A stretch of DNA of 23,682 nucleotides, from positions 1-23,682 of the forward strand of contig CATYJC010000012.1 in NCBI GenBank assembly GCA_958407555.1. Direction: 5' to 3'. A program made the position numbers and the translations under genes. This document shows positions 7,983 through 15,829 of this stretch, piece by piece. The notes under the pieces are model-generated. The model worked only from the letters and a program-made list of their open reading frames with translations. It was not told the origin of the DNA and ran no database searches. Origin of the DNA: an uncultured Collinsella sp. (GTDB lineage: Bacteria > Actinomycetota > Coriobacteriia > Coriobacteriales > Coriobacteriaceae). Each line of letters begins with the position of its first letter. Within the stretch, counting starts at the first letter, position 1.

Positions 7983-9497
7983 GTGAGAGAGGAGAGCCCC
8001 CGACAGAATATGAGGAGGCCCGACTCGGACCGTGCTTCCTCGCAGCGCAGCACGCCGCGCGCCGGTCGTCGCACGCAGGGCATCGGCGAACGTTATATCG
8101 CCGGCGTCCCCGCACGTATCATGCGACCCCGCCTGGTCTTTTTGACCTGCCTGTTCTCGCTGGTCTGTTTTGGCCTGCTTATGGTGTACTCGGCATCTTC
8201 AGTCGAGGCGCTTCACGAGAACGACTCCGCGACCTACTTTTTGTTCCGGCAGTTTATGTTCACTGTCGTCGGTGTTGCTGCCCTCGAGTTCATCGCGCGC
8301 GTTGCACCCGATAGCTGGTTTGGCGAAGGGGCGCTTAAACTTGCCCTTATCGCTATGATGATCTTGCTGCTTGCGGTGTTCCTCTTTGGTAGCGGCAGCC
8401 GTGGCGCTACGCGTTGGCTGAGCATTGCCGGCATTCAGTTTCAGCCATCGGAGTTTCTCAAGCCGTTTGCCATTGCCTATTCTGCCATCATGCTCGATCG
8501 CGTGTTTTCGCCCGGCGGTAACATCAATGAGTTCCTTAAGGGCATGGGCTTATATTTGGGCATATCGCTCGTCTTGATTTTTATTCAGCCCGACTTTGGC
8601 ACCATCCTGATTATTCTGTTGACGATCATGTGCATGGCGCTCTTTGCCGGCCTTGACCCAAAATTCATTATCGGTGCGATTCTGGCTGGCGCCGTCATCA
8701 TCGTGATCGCTCTTGTCGTCGAGCCGTACCGCATGGTGCGCATTCAGGTTCTCTTGAACCCTTGGGCAGATGAATATGGAGACGGGTATCAGGCAACGCT
8801 CGCCATTATGGCGTTTGCTTCGGGCGGACTGTTCGGCCGCGGTATCGGTAACTCAACCATGAAGTACTCGTATTTGCCCGAGGCGCACAACGACTACATC
8901 CTGGCCATCATTGGCGAGGAGGTTGGCTTTTTGGGGACGCTGCTGTTTTTCTTGGTGTTTGCGATGCTGATCTACTCGGCGTTTCGAATTGCCGAGCAGG
9001 CCGCCGATCGTCGCGGGGCGCTCATGGCTTCGGGCTCTGCGGTTATCCTCGCGGTGCAGTTTTTGATCAACGCGCTGGGTATTCTCAACGTGTTTCCTAT
9101 GACGGGTAAGCCGCTGCCGTTTATCAGCTATGGCGGCTCGTCGATTATCGTGTCGCTCATGCTCGCCGGGCTTATTTTACGCGTCTCGCACGAGAGCGCT
9201 CGACGCGATGAATACGATCGTCGTCGCGATAGCTTTGCCGTTATGGACGAGAGCACTGCCGGTGTTCCCCATACGCGTGGGGAGCGCTCGTCGCGTGGCG
9301 GTTTTACCGTCTTGAACGGTTTTGCTTCGGAGTCGGATGCCCGTCCGCGCTCGGTGCCGCAGAGTCGCCCGCAACGACCGACGCCGCGCAATACGGGTGG
9401 CGGATATAATCGGATCGACTTGAATTCGGACCCGTCGGCGCGCTTGCGCACCGACGACCAGGGGCCGCGCGTACGAAGGGACTACCATGACCGATAA
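7983..9497 (+). CDS. ftsW: Septal peptidoglycan glycosyltransferase FtsW (SEDS family)
   Basis: FtsW is the SEDS-family polymerase that builds septal glycan from lipid II as partner of FtsI. The product, about 504 residues, has a basic cytoplasmic tail of about 45 residues and then about ten hydrophobic helices. SEDS hallmarks are ARWL-like TRWLSIAG with FQPSEFLK, the extracellular LPEAHNDYILAIIGEEVGFLG, and GKPLPFISYGGSSI near the last helices. About 100 residues of Arg/Ser-rich disordered tail follow. GTG 7983 is chosen because AGGGG (7972-7976) lies six bases before it; TTG 7977 is too close to that site and ATG 8010 too far. The 3' end overlaps murG by 11 bp. Confidence 0.94.
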   Translation: MREESPRQNMRRPDSDRASSQRSTPRAGRRTQGIGERYIAGVPARIMRPRLVFLTCLFSLVCFGLLMVYSASSVEALHENDSATYFLFRQFMFTVVGVAALEFIARVAPDSWFGEGALKLALIAMMILLLAVFLFGSGSRGATRWLSIAGIQFQPSEFLKPFAIAYSAIMLDRVFSPGGNINEFLKGMGLYLGISLVLIFIQPDFGTILIILLTIMCMALFAGLDPKFIIGAILAGAVIIVIALVVEPYRMVRIQVLLNPWADEYGDGYQATLAIMAFASGGLFGRGIGNSTMKYSYLPEAHNDYILAIIGEEVGFLGTLLFFLVFAMLIYSAFRIAEQAADRRGALMASGSAVILAVQFLINALGILNVFPMTGKPLPFISYGGSSIIVSLMLAGLILRVSHESARRDEYDRRRDSFAVMDESTAGVPHTRGERSSRGGFTVLNGFASESDARPRSVPQSRPQRPTPRNTGGGYNRIDLNSDPSARLRTDDQGPRVRRDYHDR

Positions 9498-10602
9498 GAT
9501 GACCGTTGCTATCGCAGCCGGCGGCACGGCGGGACATATCAACCCCGCACTCGCCTTGGCCGAGGAGCTACGTGACCGTGGCCACCACGTTGTGTTTGTG
9601 GGTCAGTCGCATAAGCTCGAGGGTCGTCTGGTTCCCGAGGCAGGGTTCGATTTTGTGCCGATTACGGTTACGGGCTTCGACCGCTCTCGCCCTTGGACGG
9701 CATTGAGCTCGCTGTGGCGTGTCTATAAGGCGAAGCGCGCGCTCGGCAGCCATTTTTCTAAAGCCTGCAAGCCCGATGTCGCTATAGGTTTTGGCGCCTA
9801 TGTCGAGGTCCCGCTTCTGGGCTGGTGCAAAGACGCGGGCATTCCGTATCTGCTGCATGAACAGAACTCCGTTCCGGGCCTTGCTAACAAGATGATGAGT
9901 TCGCATGCCGCCCGCGTTTGCATCTCGGTGCCGGCAGCACGTTCCGTGTTTGAGCGTGAGGGCGATCCTGACCATGTGCTCATGACCGGCAACCCCGTGC
10001 GCCGTTCTGTGATCGAGGGGGATCGGGTTCGCGGTCGCAGGGCTCTCGACGTGCCTGAGGACGCCACACTCCTGCTGGTTTTTGGCGGCTCACTTGGTGC
10101 TCAACATCTTAATGAGCGCGTGGCTTCGCTTAAAAACGAGTTGCTCTCGCGCGATAATCTCTATGTTTTGCATTCGACGGGCGCCGATGGCTTCGAGGAC
10201 ACCGAGCGTGCTCTTGCCCTGATGCCCGAGGAGGCGAAGCGGTATCGCGTCCAGCCCTACATCGACAATATGGGCGATATGCTGGCCGCGGCCGATTTGG
10301 TCCTCTCGCGCTCGGGCGCTTCGAGCGTTGCCGAGATCGCGGCCCTTGCCACACCTTCGGTACTGGTGCCGTATCCGCATGCGACGGCCGATCATCAGAC
10401 CACCAATGCCCGCTATCTGGTCGATGCCGGTGCTGGCGTGCTCTGCGCCGATGCCGATATTGATACCCAGGCGTTTGCCGATGAGCTGCTGCATCTTATC
10501 GATGATGCGCAGGCGCGCGATGCCATGCGTCAGGCGGCTCGCGGTTTGGCCCAGGACCGCGCTGCCGTCCTTTTGGCAGACGCGGTAGAAGGATTGCGTT
10601 AG
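9487..10602 (+). CDS. murG: UDP-GlcNAc:lipid I N-acetylglucosaminyltransferase MurG
   Basis: MurG adds GlcNAc to lipid I, forming lipid II on the cytoplasmic membrane face. The 371-residue GT-B glycosyltransferase shows the N-terminal glycine loop GGTAGHINPALALA, then FGAYVEVPLL and HEQNSVPGLANK. In the C-terminal half it has FGGSLGAQHLNE and the donor-sugar region SRSGASSVAEIAALATPSVLVPYPHATADHQ. The length is standard. The start ATG 9487 overlaps the ftsW end by 11 bp and has AAGGGA just upstream; ATG 9499 is a weaker option. A 97-bp gap then separates it from murC. Confidence 0.96.
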   Translation: MTDKMTVAIAAGGTAGHINPALALAEELRDRGHHVVFVGQSHKLEGRLVPEAGFDFVPITVTGFDRSRPWTALSSLWRVYKAKRALGSHFSKACKPDVAIGFGAYVEVPLLGWCKDAGIPYLLHEQNSVPGLANKMMSSHAARVCISVPAARSVFEREGDPDHVLMTGNPVRRSVIEGDRVRGRRALDVPEDATLLLVFGGSLGAQHLNERVASLKNELLSRDNLYVLHSTGADGFEDTERALALMPEEAKRYRVQPYIDNMGDMLAAADLVLSRSGASSVAEIAALATPSVLVPYPHATADHQTTNARYLVDAGAGVLCADADIDTQAFADELLHLIDDAQARDAMRQAARGLAQDRAAVLLADAVEGLR

Positions 10603-10699
10603 TTAGACGGGATATCGCGGGTCGCCCTCGCGCGGATGCGGTAGGTGCGGTACAGTAGACGGGTTACAGGCAGTGTTTACGCAAGGAGTACACGAGCAC

Positions 10700-12118
10700 A
10701 TGGCTGATTCCCAGACTGCAACCTCCGCGCCCGATTTCAAGAGCGCCCATTTTATCGGTATCGGTGGCGCCGGCATGAGCGGCATCGCCCTCGTCCTTCA
10801 CGAACGCGGCTATGTCGTTACCGGCTCCGACCTTAAGACGTCGCGCTATATTCGCCAGCTTACCCGCGCCGGCGTGAAGGTGCATGTGGGCCATGAGGCC
10901 GCCACCATCGACGAGGTCAAGCCCGACGTCGTCGTGGTCTCTACCGCTATTCCCGAGTCCAACCCCGAGCTCGTCCGTGCGCGCGAGCTGGGTATTCCCG
11001 TGTGGCCTCGCGCCAAGATGCTCTCGGCTCTGGGCCACGGCTACACCACCGTCGCCGTCGCCGGTACTCACGGCAAGACCACGACCTCTTCGATGTGTGC
11101 CACCATGCTCGACCGCATGGGTCTGGACCCCAGCTTCCTGATCGGTGGCATTGTCGAGGGCTACGATACCAACGGCAAGAACGGCTCGGGCGACTATTTT
11201 GTCGCCGAGGCGGATGAGTCCGACAGCTCCTTCCTGTTCCTTAACCCCAATGTGGTCATCGTGACCAACGTCGAGGCCGACCATCTCGATCATTACTCGG
11301 GTATCGAGGAGATCGAGGCCACCTTCGCCAAGTTTATGAGTTTGGTGGGCGAGGACGGCACGGTCATCGTCTGTGGCGAGGACCCGCATCTGGTCGAGCT
11401 TGCCAAGTCGACGGGCCGTCATGTGCTTTCCTATGGCTTTGCCGAGACCAACGACATCGTCTGCGTGCATCCGGATGTCAAGGGCATCCAGAGCGACTTT
11501 ATCGTTCGCTTTGAGGACGGCACCGAGCACGCTGTCGAGATTAAGAGCAACCCCGGTCGTCACAACATGCTCAACGCCACGGCCGTCTTGACCGTCGCTC
11601 ATGTCCTAGGCCTCGATATCGACGCCGCCGCTAAGGCACTTTCGAGTTTTGAAGGCGTCCGCCGTCGCTTTACCCACGTGGGCGATATCGACGGCATCAC
11701 GGTGGTTGACGATTACGGCCATCATCCCACCGAGATCAAGGCGACGCTCGCTGCTGCCTCTTCGCTGGGCTACAAACATGTCGACGTCGTGTTCCAGCCG
11801 CACCGCTATTCGCGCCTGCAGGCTCTGTGCGATGACTTTGCCGACGCATTCGCCAATGCTGACAAGCTGCTGTTGATTGACGTGTTCTCTGCCGGCGAGA
11901 TGCCCATCCCGGGCGTCACGTCCAAGATGCTTGCCGATACCGTGCGCGCCAAGCACCCCGGCAAGGAGGTCGTGTGCTGCTCGAGCCGTCTTGAGCTCAA
12001 TGAGGAGCTCGAGAAGATGGTGGGCGAGGGCGATTTGCTGCTTACCATGGGCGCCGGCGACGTCACGACGGTCGGCCCCGAGTTCATCGAGTATCTGACT
12101 GCCAAGAAAGACGCTTAA
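10700..12118 (+). CDS. murC: UDP-N-acetylmuramate--L-alanine ligase MurC
   Basis: MurC attaches L-Ala to UDP-MurNAc, the first amino-acid addition of the wall precursor. The 472-residue product has the N-terminal IGIGGAGMSGIALVLHERG nucleotide fold, the P-loop AGTHGKTTTSSM, EADESDSSFL, NVEADHLDHY, GRHNMLNATA and DDYGHHPTEIKATL, all MurC signatures. ATG 10700 is chosen over the upstream in-frame GTG 10673 because AAGGAG at 10683-10688 gives an 11-nt spacing. The 97-bp upstream gap holds only a weak -10-like TACAGT (10651-10656) without a -35 element, so an own promoter is possible but not convincing. murB follows after five bases. Confidence 0.96.
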   Translation: MADSQTATSAPDFKSAHFIGIGGAGMSGIALVLHERGYVVTGSDLKTSRYIRQLTRAGVKVHVGHEAATIDEVKPDVVVVSTAIPESNPELVRARELGIPVWPRAKMLSALGHGYTTVAVAGTHGKTTTSSMCATMLDRMGLDPSFLIGGIVEGYDTNGKNGSGDYFVAEADESDSSFLFLNPNVVIVTNVEADHLDHYSGIEEIEATFAKFMSLVGEDGTVIVCGEDPHLVELAKSTGRHVLSYGFAETNDIVCVHPDVKGIQSDFIVRFEDGTEHAVEIKSNPGRHNMLNATAVLTVAHVLGLDIDAAAKALSSFEGVRRRFTHVGDIDGITVVDDYGHHPTEIKATLAAASSLGYKHVDVVFQPHRYSRLQALCDDFADAFANADKLLLIDVFSAGEMPIPGVTSKMLADTVRAKHPGKEVVCCSSRLELNEELEKMVGEGDLLLTMGAGDVTTVGPEFIEYLTAKKDA

Positions 12119-12123
12119 ACCCC

Positions 12124-13035
12124 ATGGGTCTGTTTAACGCCGTCATGGCGCTTTCGGGCATGATCGATACGGACGTAATTGAGGATGAACGCCTCGCGCG
12201 CCATACGAGCTATCGTATCGGCGGCAAGGCGGACCTCTTTGTGACGTGTCACAGCTATCATGCCTTGCGTCGCGCCGTGGCGGTGCTCGATCGTGAGCAG
12301 GTGCCGTGGGTCGTTATCGGCAAGGGATCTAATCTGCTTGTTGCCGATGCAGGCTATCGCGGCGCCGTCATTTCGTTGGGGCGTGAGTTCCAGCGTACGG
12401 TTGTCGCCGAAGACGGTTGTACGCTGACGGTCGGTGCGGGCGTGATATTCGCTCGCCTAGTCAACGACGCGCTGTCGCGCAGCCTTTCGGGCCTTGAGTT
12501 TGCGGTCGGTATTCCCGGCTCCGTTGGCGGCGCCGTGTCCATGAATGCCGGCACGCGAACCGAGTGGATTGGCTCGCTGGTCGAAGATGTCGTTACGTTT
12601 GACCCGAGCTCCGGCATCAAGCATTATGCGGGCTCGGAGATCGCTTGGGGCTACCGTGAATGCAGCCTGCCGCGTAACGAGATCATTCTGGAGTGCGTGC
12701 TCAAGCTCAAACCTGCGCCCAAGGCCGATATCCGTGAACGTATGGAGCGGTACCTGACGCGGCGTAAGCGCACACAGCCCATGGGCTGTGCATCCTGCGG
12801 GTCGGTATTTCGCAACCCGCCCGATGCGAGCGTGGGAAAGCTCATCGAGGATTGTGGATTAAAGGGTTTTTCGGTTGGCGGCGCGGAAGTTTCGCCCGTA
12901 CACGCTAATTTTATCGTTAATAACGGAGCCGCCTCGGCCGATGACGTGGCCGCGGTTATCAGACATGTGCACGGAAAGGTGAGGGAGGCGTATGGCATCG
13001 AGCTCAGACCGGAAGTTAAATTCCTCGGCTTCTAG
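12124..13035 (+). CDS. murB: UDP-N-acetylenolpyruvoylglucosamine reductase MurB
   Basis: MurB is the FAD- and NADPH-dependent reductase that turns enolpyruvyl-UDP-GlcNAc into UDP-MurNAc. The 303-residue protein has SYRIGGKADLFV (about 29-40), the FAD-binding VIGKGSNLLVAD (64-75), GIPGSVGGAVSMNAG (129-143), the catalytic-serine segment CGSVFRNP with likely proton donor Ser227, and GLKGFSVGGAEVSPVHANFIVNN near 245-267. Size and motifs resemble the shorter Gram-positive form. No clear ribosome site precedes ATG 12124, five bases after murC, so translational coupling is likely. The last 44 bp overlap ftsQ in another frame. Confidence 0.95.
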   Translation: MGLFNAVMALSGMIDTDVIEDERLARHTSYRIGGKADLFVTCHSYHALRRAVAVLDREQVPWVVIGKGSNLLVADAGYRGAVISLGREFQRTVVAEDGCTLTVGAGVIFARLVNDALSRSLSGLEFAVGIPGSVGGAVSMNAGTRTEWIGSLVEDVVTFDPSSGIKHYAGSEIAWGYRECSLPRNEIILECVLKLKPAPKADIRERMERYLTRRKRTQPMGCASCGSVFRNPPDASVGKLIEDCGLKGFSVGGAEVSPVHANFIVNNGAASADDVAAVIRHVHGKVREAYGIELRPEVKFLGF

Positions 13036-14260
13036 AGCATCGAAACCAACCTTCCGCCGCGCCGGAGGGCGTTCCGGCGCACCGTCTCAGCCTCAACGTA
13101 AATCCGTTATGCCTTCTAAGCCTGCTGGGTCCGTGCGGCCTGCCAAGCGTTCGACTGCCGGTTCGCAGCTTGGCGGACGCCCCGCGGCCAAAAATGTTGC
13201 TCGTCCGGTGGCACGTCCCTCGGTGACGCCCAAACCGGCGATGGGTGCCATACCTTCTCGCCCCATAGCGTCGCCCAAGCCCTCGTTGGGGGCAAAGGTG
13301 ACGCGTCCCGGTCGCGCGCTGGGTGCATCTAAGCCACGTATGCTGACGTCGGTGTCGGCCTCCGCAAAACCGCAATCGGGCAAAAAGGGCTCTAATCCGC
13401 TGTCATCGATCGGCGCCCTGGTAAATCATGCGGCGGGTGCCGCTTCTGCCGTTAAGGGCAAGGGCAAAATCGTGGGCGGCATCCTTGCCGCTCTGGCAGC
13501 GCTTGCAGTCGTTGCCGTCGTCGTCATTAACTCTGGCCTGTTCGCCGCTACCGATATTCAGATCCAGGGCAGCGAGCATGTGACCAAGCACGATGCCATC
13601 CAGCTGATCGATCTGCCCGAGAACACGTCGCTGTTCAATGTGAATCCTGACCAGATCACCGAGGGCCTTAAGCAAAATCCGTGGGTCTCGGGCGTGGATG
13701 TCCAACGACAATTTCCCCATACGCTCATCATCACGCCGACGGAACGCAAAGTTATCGCAATCGCCTACATTAGCTCCGACGATCTTGCCTGGGCGATCGG
13801 GGACGATGACACATGGATTGCACCGCTGTCTACCTCGGTTGATGTTGACGACCAGGGCAATGTCACCACAACGGGGGAGGGTGCCAGCACCCTAGACGGC
13901 ATCGATGCCGCCCTGGCGCTCGCTAAGCATTACGGTGCCGTGCTGCTGACCGATGTCTCGGCCGATGTCGCACCGGTTTCGGGGCAAGCGGTAAACTCCA
14001 AGGCCGTCAAGGCCGGCCTGGATTACGTCCGCGGTTTCTCGAGCGAGTTCCTGGGCCAGGTCAAGGATATTTCCACGCCCTCGGTCGAGGCCATCTCGGC
14101 GAACCTCGATAACGGTATCGAGGTGTCGCTCGGCGATTCGGACGACATCGCCAAAAAGGAGCGTATCGTTACCAAGCTGCTTTCGCAGGTGGAGGGCGTG
14201 ACGTATATCAACGTTCGATCTCCTGGCAACTATACGTTTAGGAACGCGCCGACCTCTTAG
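12992..14260 (+). CDS. ftsQ: Cell division protein FtsQ/DivIB with long disordered N-tail
   Basis: FtsQ/DivIB is the bitopic membrane protein that recruits FtsL and FtsB/DivIC to the septum. The 422-residue protein starts with about 155 cytoplasmic residues rich in Ser, Pro, Ala, Arg and Lys, then a transmembrane helix at about 160-181. A POTRA domain follows: VFxxTDIxIxG-like AATDIQIQGSEHV (185-197), then NVNPDQITEGLKQNPWVSGVDVQRQFPHTLII-type sequence to about 247. The FtsQ beta domain ends near residue 415. The tail is much longer than in E. coli FtsQ. ATG 12992 has AAGGTGAGGGAGG just upstream inside murB, giving a 44-bp overlap. ddl and ftsA do not flank it. Confidence 0.9.
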   Translation: MASSSDRKLNSSASRASKPTFRRAGGRSGAPSQPQRKSVMPSKPAGSVRPAKRSTAGSQLGGRPAAKNVARPVARPSVTPKPAMGAIPSRPIASPKPSLGAKVTRPGRALGASKPRMLTSVSASAKPQSGKKGSNPLSSIGALVNHAAGAASAVKGKGKIVGGILAALAALAVVAVVVINSGLFAATDIQIQGSEHVTKHDAIQLIDLPENTSLFNVNPDQITEGLKQNPWVSGVDVQRQFPHTLIITPTERKVIAIAYISSDDLAWAIGDDDTWIAPLSTSVDVDDQGNVTTTGEGASTLDGIDAALALAKHYGAVLLTDVSADVAPVSGQAVNSKAVKAGLDYVRGFSSEFLGQVKDISTPSVEAISANLDNGIEVSLGDSDDIAKKERIVTKLLSQVEGVTYINVRSPGNYTFRNAPTS

Positions 14261-14458
14261 CGTCTTCTAGCCTTTGTTGACGGGGTATACCGCGCCGTTT
14301 ATCTGGTTTGTTTGGTTTTCACCGTCAATTATTTGACCGATACGTTCATAATGTGCAAACATAATACGGTTTACCTTTGCATTTACTTTCAACTTGAAGG
14401 TTAATGTGCGCAGGGGTCAACCCATGCTATGGCTATAACCTTTGTTCGGAGGACCGAC
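14261..14458 (+). promoter_or_regulatory. AT-rich ftsZ leader and promoter region
   Basis: This 198-bp stretch is clearly AT-richer than its surroundings and holds no gene. Candidate elements are TTGACG at 14277-14282 with TATCTG at 14300-14305 (17-bp spacer), and TTGCAT at 14377-14382 with GTTAAT at 14400-14405 (17-bp spacer). It also has two direct CATAAT copies at 14347-14352 and 14360-14365, and a short palindrome (TTCAA, C, TTGAA) at 14388-14398. No single promoter is convincing, but the base composition suggests dedicated control of ftsZ. Confidence 0.5.
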
Positions 14459-15613
14459 ATGCACGAGACAGAGATCAACAACTACCTTGCCGTCATTAAG
14501 GTGGTCGGCGTCGGCGGCGGCGGTACCAACGCGGTCAATCGAATGATCGAAGAGGGTATCCGCGGCGTCGAGTTTGTTGCCATCAACACCGATGCTCAGG
14601 CACTCGCGATCTCTGATGCCGATATCAAGGTGCACATCGGCACCGACCTGACCCGCGGCCTGGGCGCTGGCGCCAACCCCGAGGTCGGCCGTAAGGCCGC
14701 CGATGAGTCCCGCGACGACATCGCCGAGGCGCTCGCTGGCGCCGATATGGTGTTCATCACCTGCGGCGAGGGCGGCGGCACCGGTACCGGCGCTGCCCCC
14801 ATCGTTGCCGATATCGCGATGAACGAGGTCGGCGCGCTGACCGTCGCCGTCGTGACCAAGCCCTTTACGTTTGAGGGCCGCAAGCGCAAGAAGAGCGCCG
14901 AAGAAGGCATTAAGACGCTTTCCGACTGCGTCGACACCATGATCGTTATCCCTAACGACAAGCTGCTCGACATCGCCGAGAAGAAGACCACCATGCTTGA
15001 GGCCTTCGCAATCGCCGATGGCGTCCTTTCCCAGGGCACCCAGGGCATCACCGACCTCATCACCGTCCCCGGTATCATCAACCTGGACTTCGCCGATGTT
15101 AAGACCATCATGAAGCAGGCCGGTACCGCCATGATGGGTATCGGTACCGCTTCTGGGGACACCCGTGCCGTCGACGCTGCCCAGCAGGCTATTTCCAGCC
15201 CGCTGCTCGAGAGCTCCATCGATGGCGCTACGCGCGTCCTGCTTTCCATTGCCGGTTCCAAGGACCTGGGTATTCAGGAGATCAGCGACGCTGCCGACGT
15301 TGTCGCCAACGCCGTCGACCCCGAGGCCAACATCATCTTCGGTACCGTTGTGGACGAGTCCCTGGGCGACCAGGTGCGCATCACCGTTATCGCTACGGGC
15401 TTCTCCGACTCCAACGTCAACCGTCAGGACGAGCTCTTCGCTGCTCAGCAGTCCCAGAGCAAGGCCGCTGCTTCTGCCGAGCCGCAGCGCACCGCTCCGG
15501 CTGCCAGCCCCGCTCAGGCTGCCCCGACTCGCAACGTTGGCGGTACCGAGCTCCCCAACTTTGGTAACGACCAGTTTGAGCTTCCCGACTTCCTCAAGCG
15601 CGGTAGCTTCTAG
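14459..15613 (+). CDS. ftsZ: Cell division GTPase FtsZ
   Basis: FtsZ is the tubulin-like GTPase that forms the Z-ring. The 384-residue product has the glycine-rich KVVGVGGGGTNAVNRMIE (14-31), NTDAQAL (43-49), the tubulin signature GEGGGTGTGAAP (103-114), the T3-T6 region, and the T7 synergy loop NLDFADVK (208-215). An Ala/Pro/Gln-rich linker follows, then a C-terminal tail ending ELPDFLKRGSF, the likely docking peptide for SepF or other partners. The Glu in GEGGGTGTG, in place of the E. coli Met, is usual in Actinobacteria. ATG 14459 is chosen over ATG 14429 because CGGAGG (14447-14452) lies six bases before it. ftsA is absent upstream. Confidence 0.98.
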   Translation: MHETEINNYLAVIKVVGVGGGGTNAVNRMIEEGIRGVEFVAINTDAQALAISDADIKVHIGTDLTRGLGAGANPEVGRKAADESRDDIAEALAGADMVFITCGEGGGTGTGAAPIVADIAMNEVGALTVAVVTKPFTFEGRKRKKSAEEGIKTLSDCVDTMIVIPNDKLLDIAEKKTTMLEAFAIADGVLSQGTQGITDLITVPGIINLDFADVKTIMKQAGTAMMGIGTASGDTRAVDAAQQAISSPLLESSIDGATRVLLSIAGSKDLGIQEISDAADVVANAVDPEANIIFGTVVDESLGDQVRITVIATGFSDSNVNRQDELFAAQQSQSKAAASAEPQRTAPAASPAQAAPTRNVGGTELPNFGNDQFELPDFLKRGSF

Positions 15614-15635
15614 TTCGTCTTTATCAACGACCTGC

Positions 15636-15671
15636 AAGGGGTGCGTCCGATTGGGTGCACCCCTTTTTCTT
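15636..15671 (+). terminator. Intrinsic terminator after ftsZ
   Basis: AAGGGGTGC (15636-15644) and GCACCCCTT (15657-15665) form a perfect 9-bp stem with a 12-nt loop, followed by a T-run that ends near 15671. It lies 22 bp after the ftsZ stop and marks the end of the dcw transcript. Confidence 0.88.
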
Positions 15672-15765
15672 GTGTTTCGCCTTTGTAAACGAAAGCCTCC
15701 AATCTCCTTACGTTCCCTTTACGTTTGGTTCCTACCGCTGCGGGTATCCTTTTTGATGAAGTATG

Positions 15766-15801
15766 GCAGCCGTGTGGCACGGACTGCTGCGGCGTCGCCG
15801 C
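15766..15801 (+). promoter_or_regulatory. Tandem hairpins upstream of pgeF
   Basis: GCAG-CCGTG (15766-15774), a 3-nt loop and CACGG-A-CTGC (15778-15787) make a 9-bp stem with one bulged A. Directly behind it, GCGGCG-T-CGCCGC (15789-15801) is a second perfect inverted repeat. They lie just upstream of the pgeF ribosome site (15816-15822). The rest of 15672-15829 shows no gene and no convincing promoter. They may be an operator or an RNA structure acting on pgeF and the pst genes; the function is unknown. Confidence 0.35.
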
Positions 15802-15829
15802 GATACTTGTGTTATTAGGAGGCTTTAGT

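Noticed and set aside
10651..10656. TACAGT as a murC promoter
   Set aside because: No -35 element is present at 16-18 bp and the surroundings are GC-rich; kept only as a remark under murC.
14429..14458. Ten-residue N-terminal extension of FtsZ
   Set aside because: ATG 14429 lacks a ribosome site and would include the CGGAGG that serves ATG 14459.
14441..14458. TATAAC at 14434-14439 as the ftsZ -10 element
   Set aside because: Its start site would fall on the ribosome site, and no -35 hexamer lies 16-18 bp upstream.
15725..15829. 35-residue N-terminal extension of pgeF
   Set aside because: There is no ribosome site at 15725, the extension crosses the tandem hairpins, and ATG 15830 has a near-perfect TAGGAGG.
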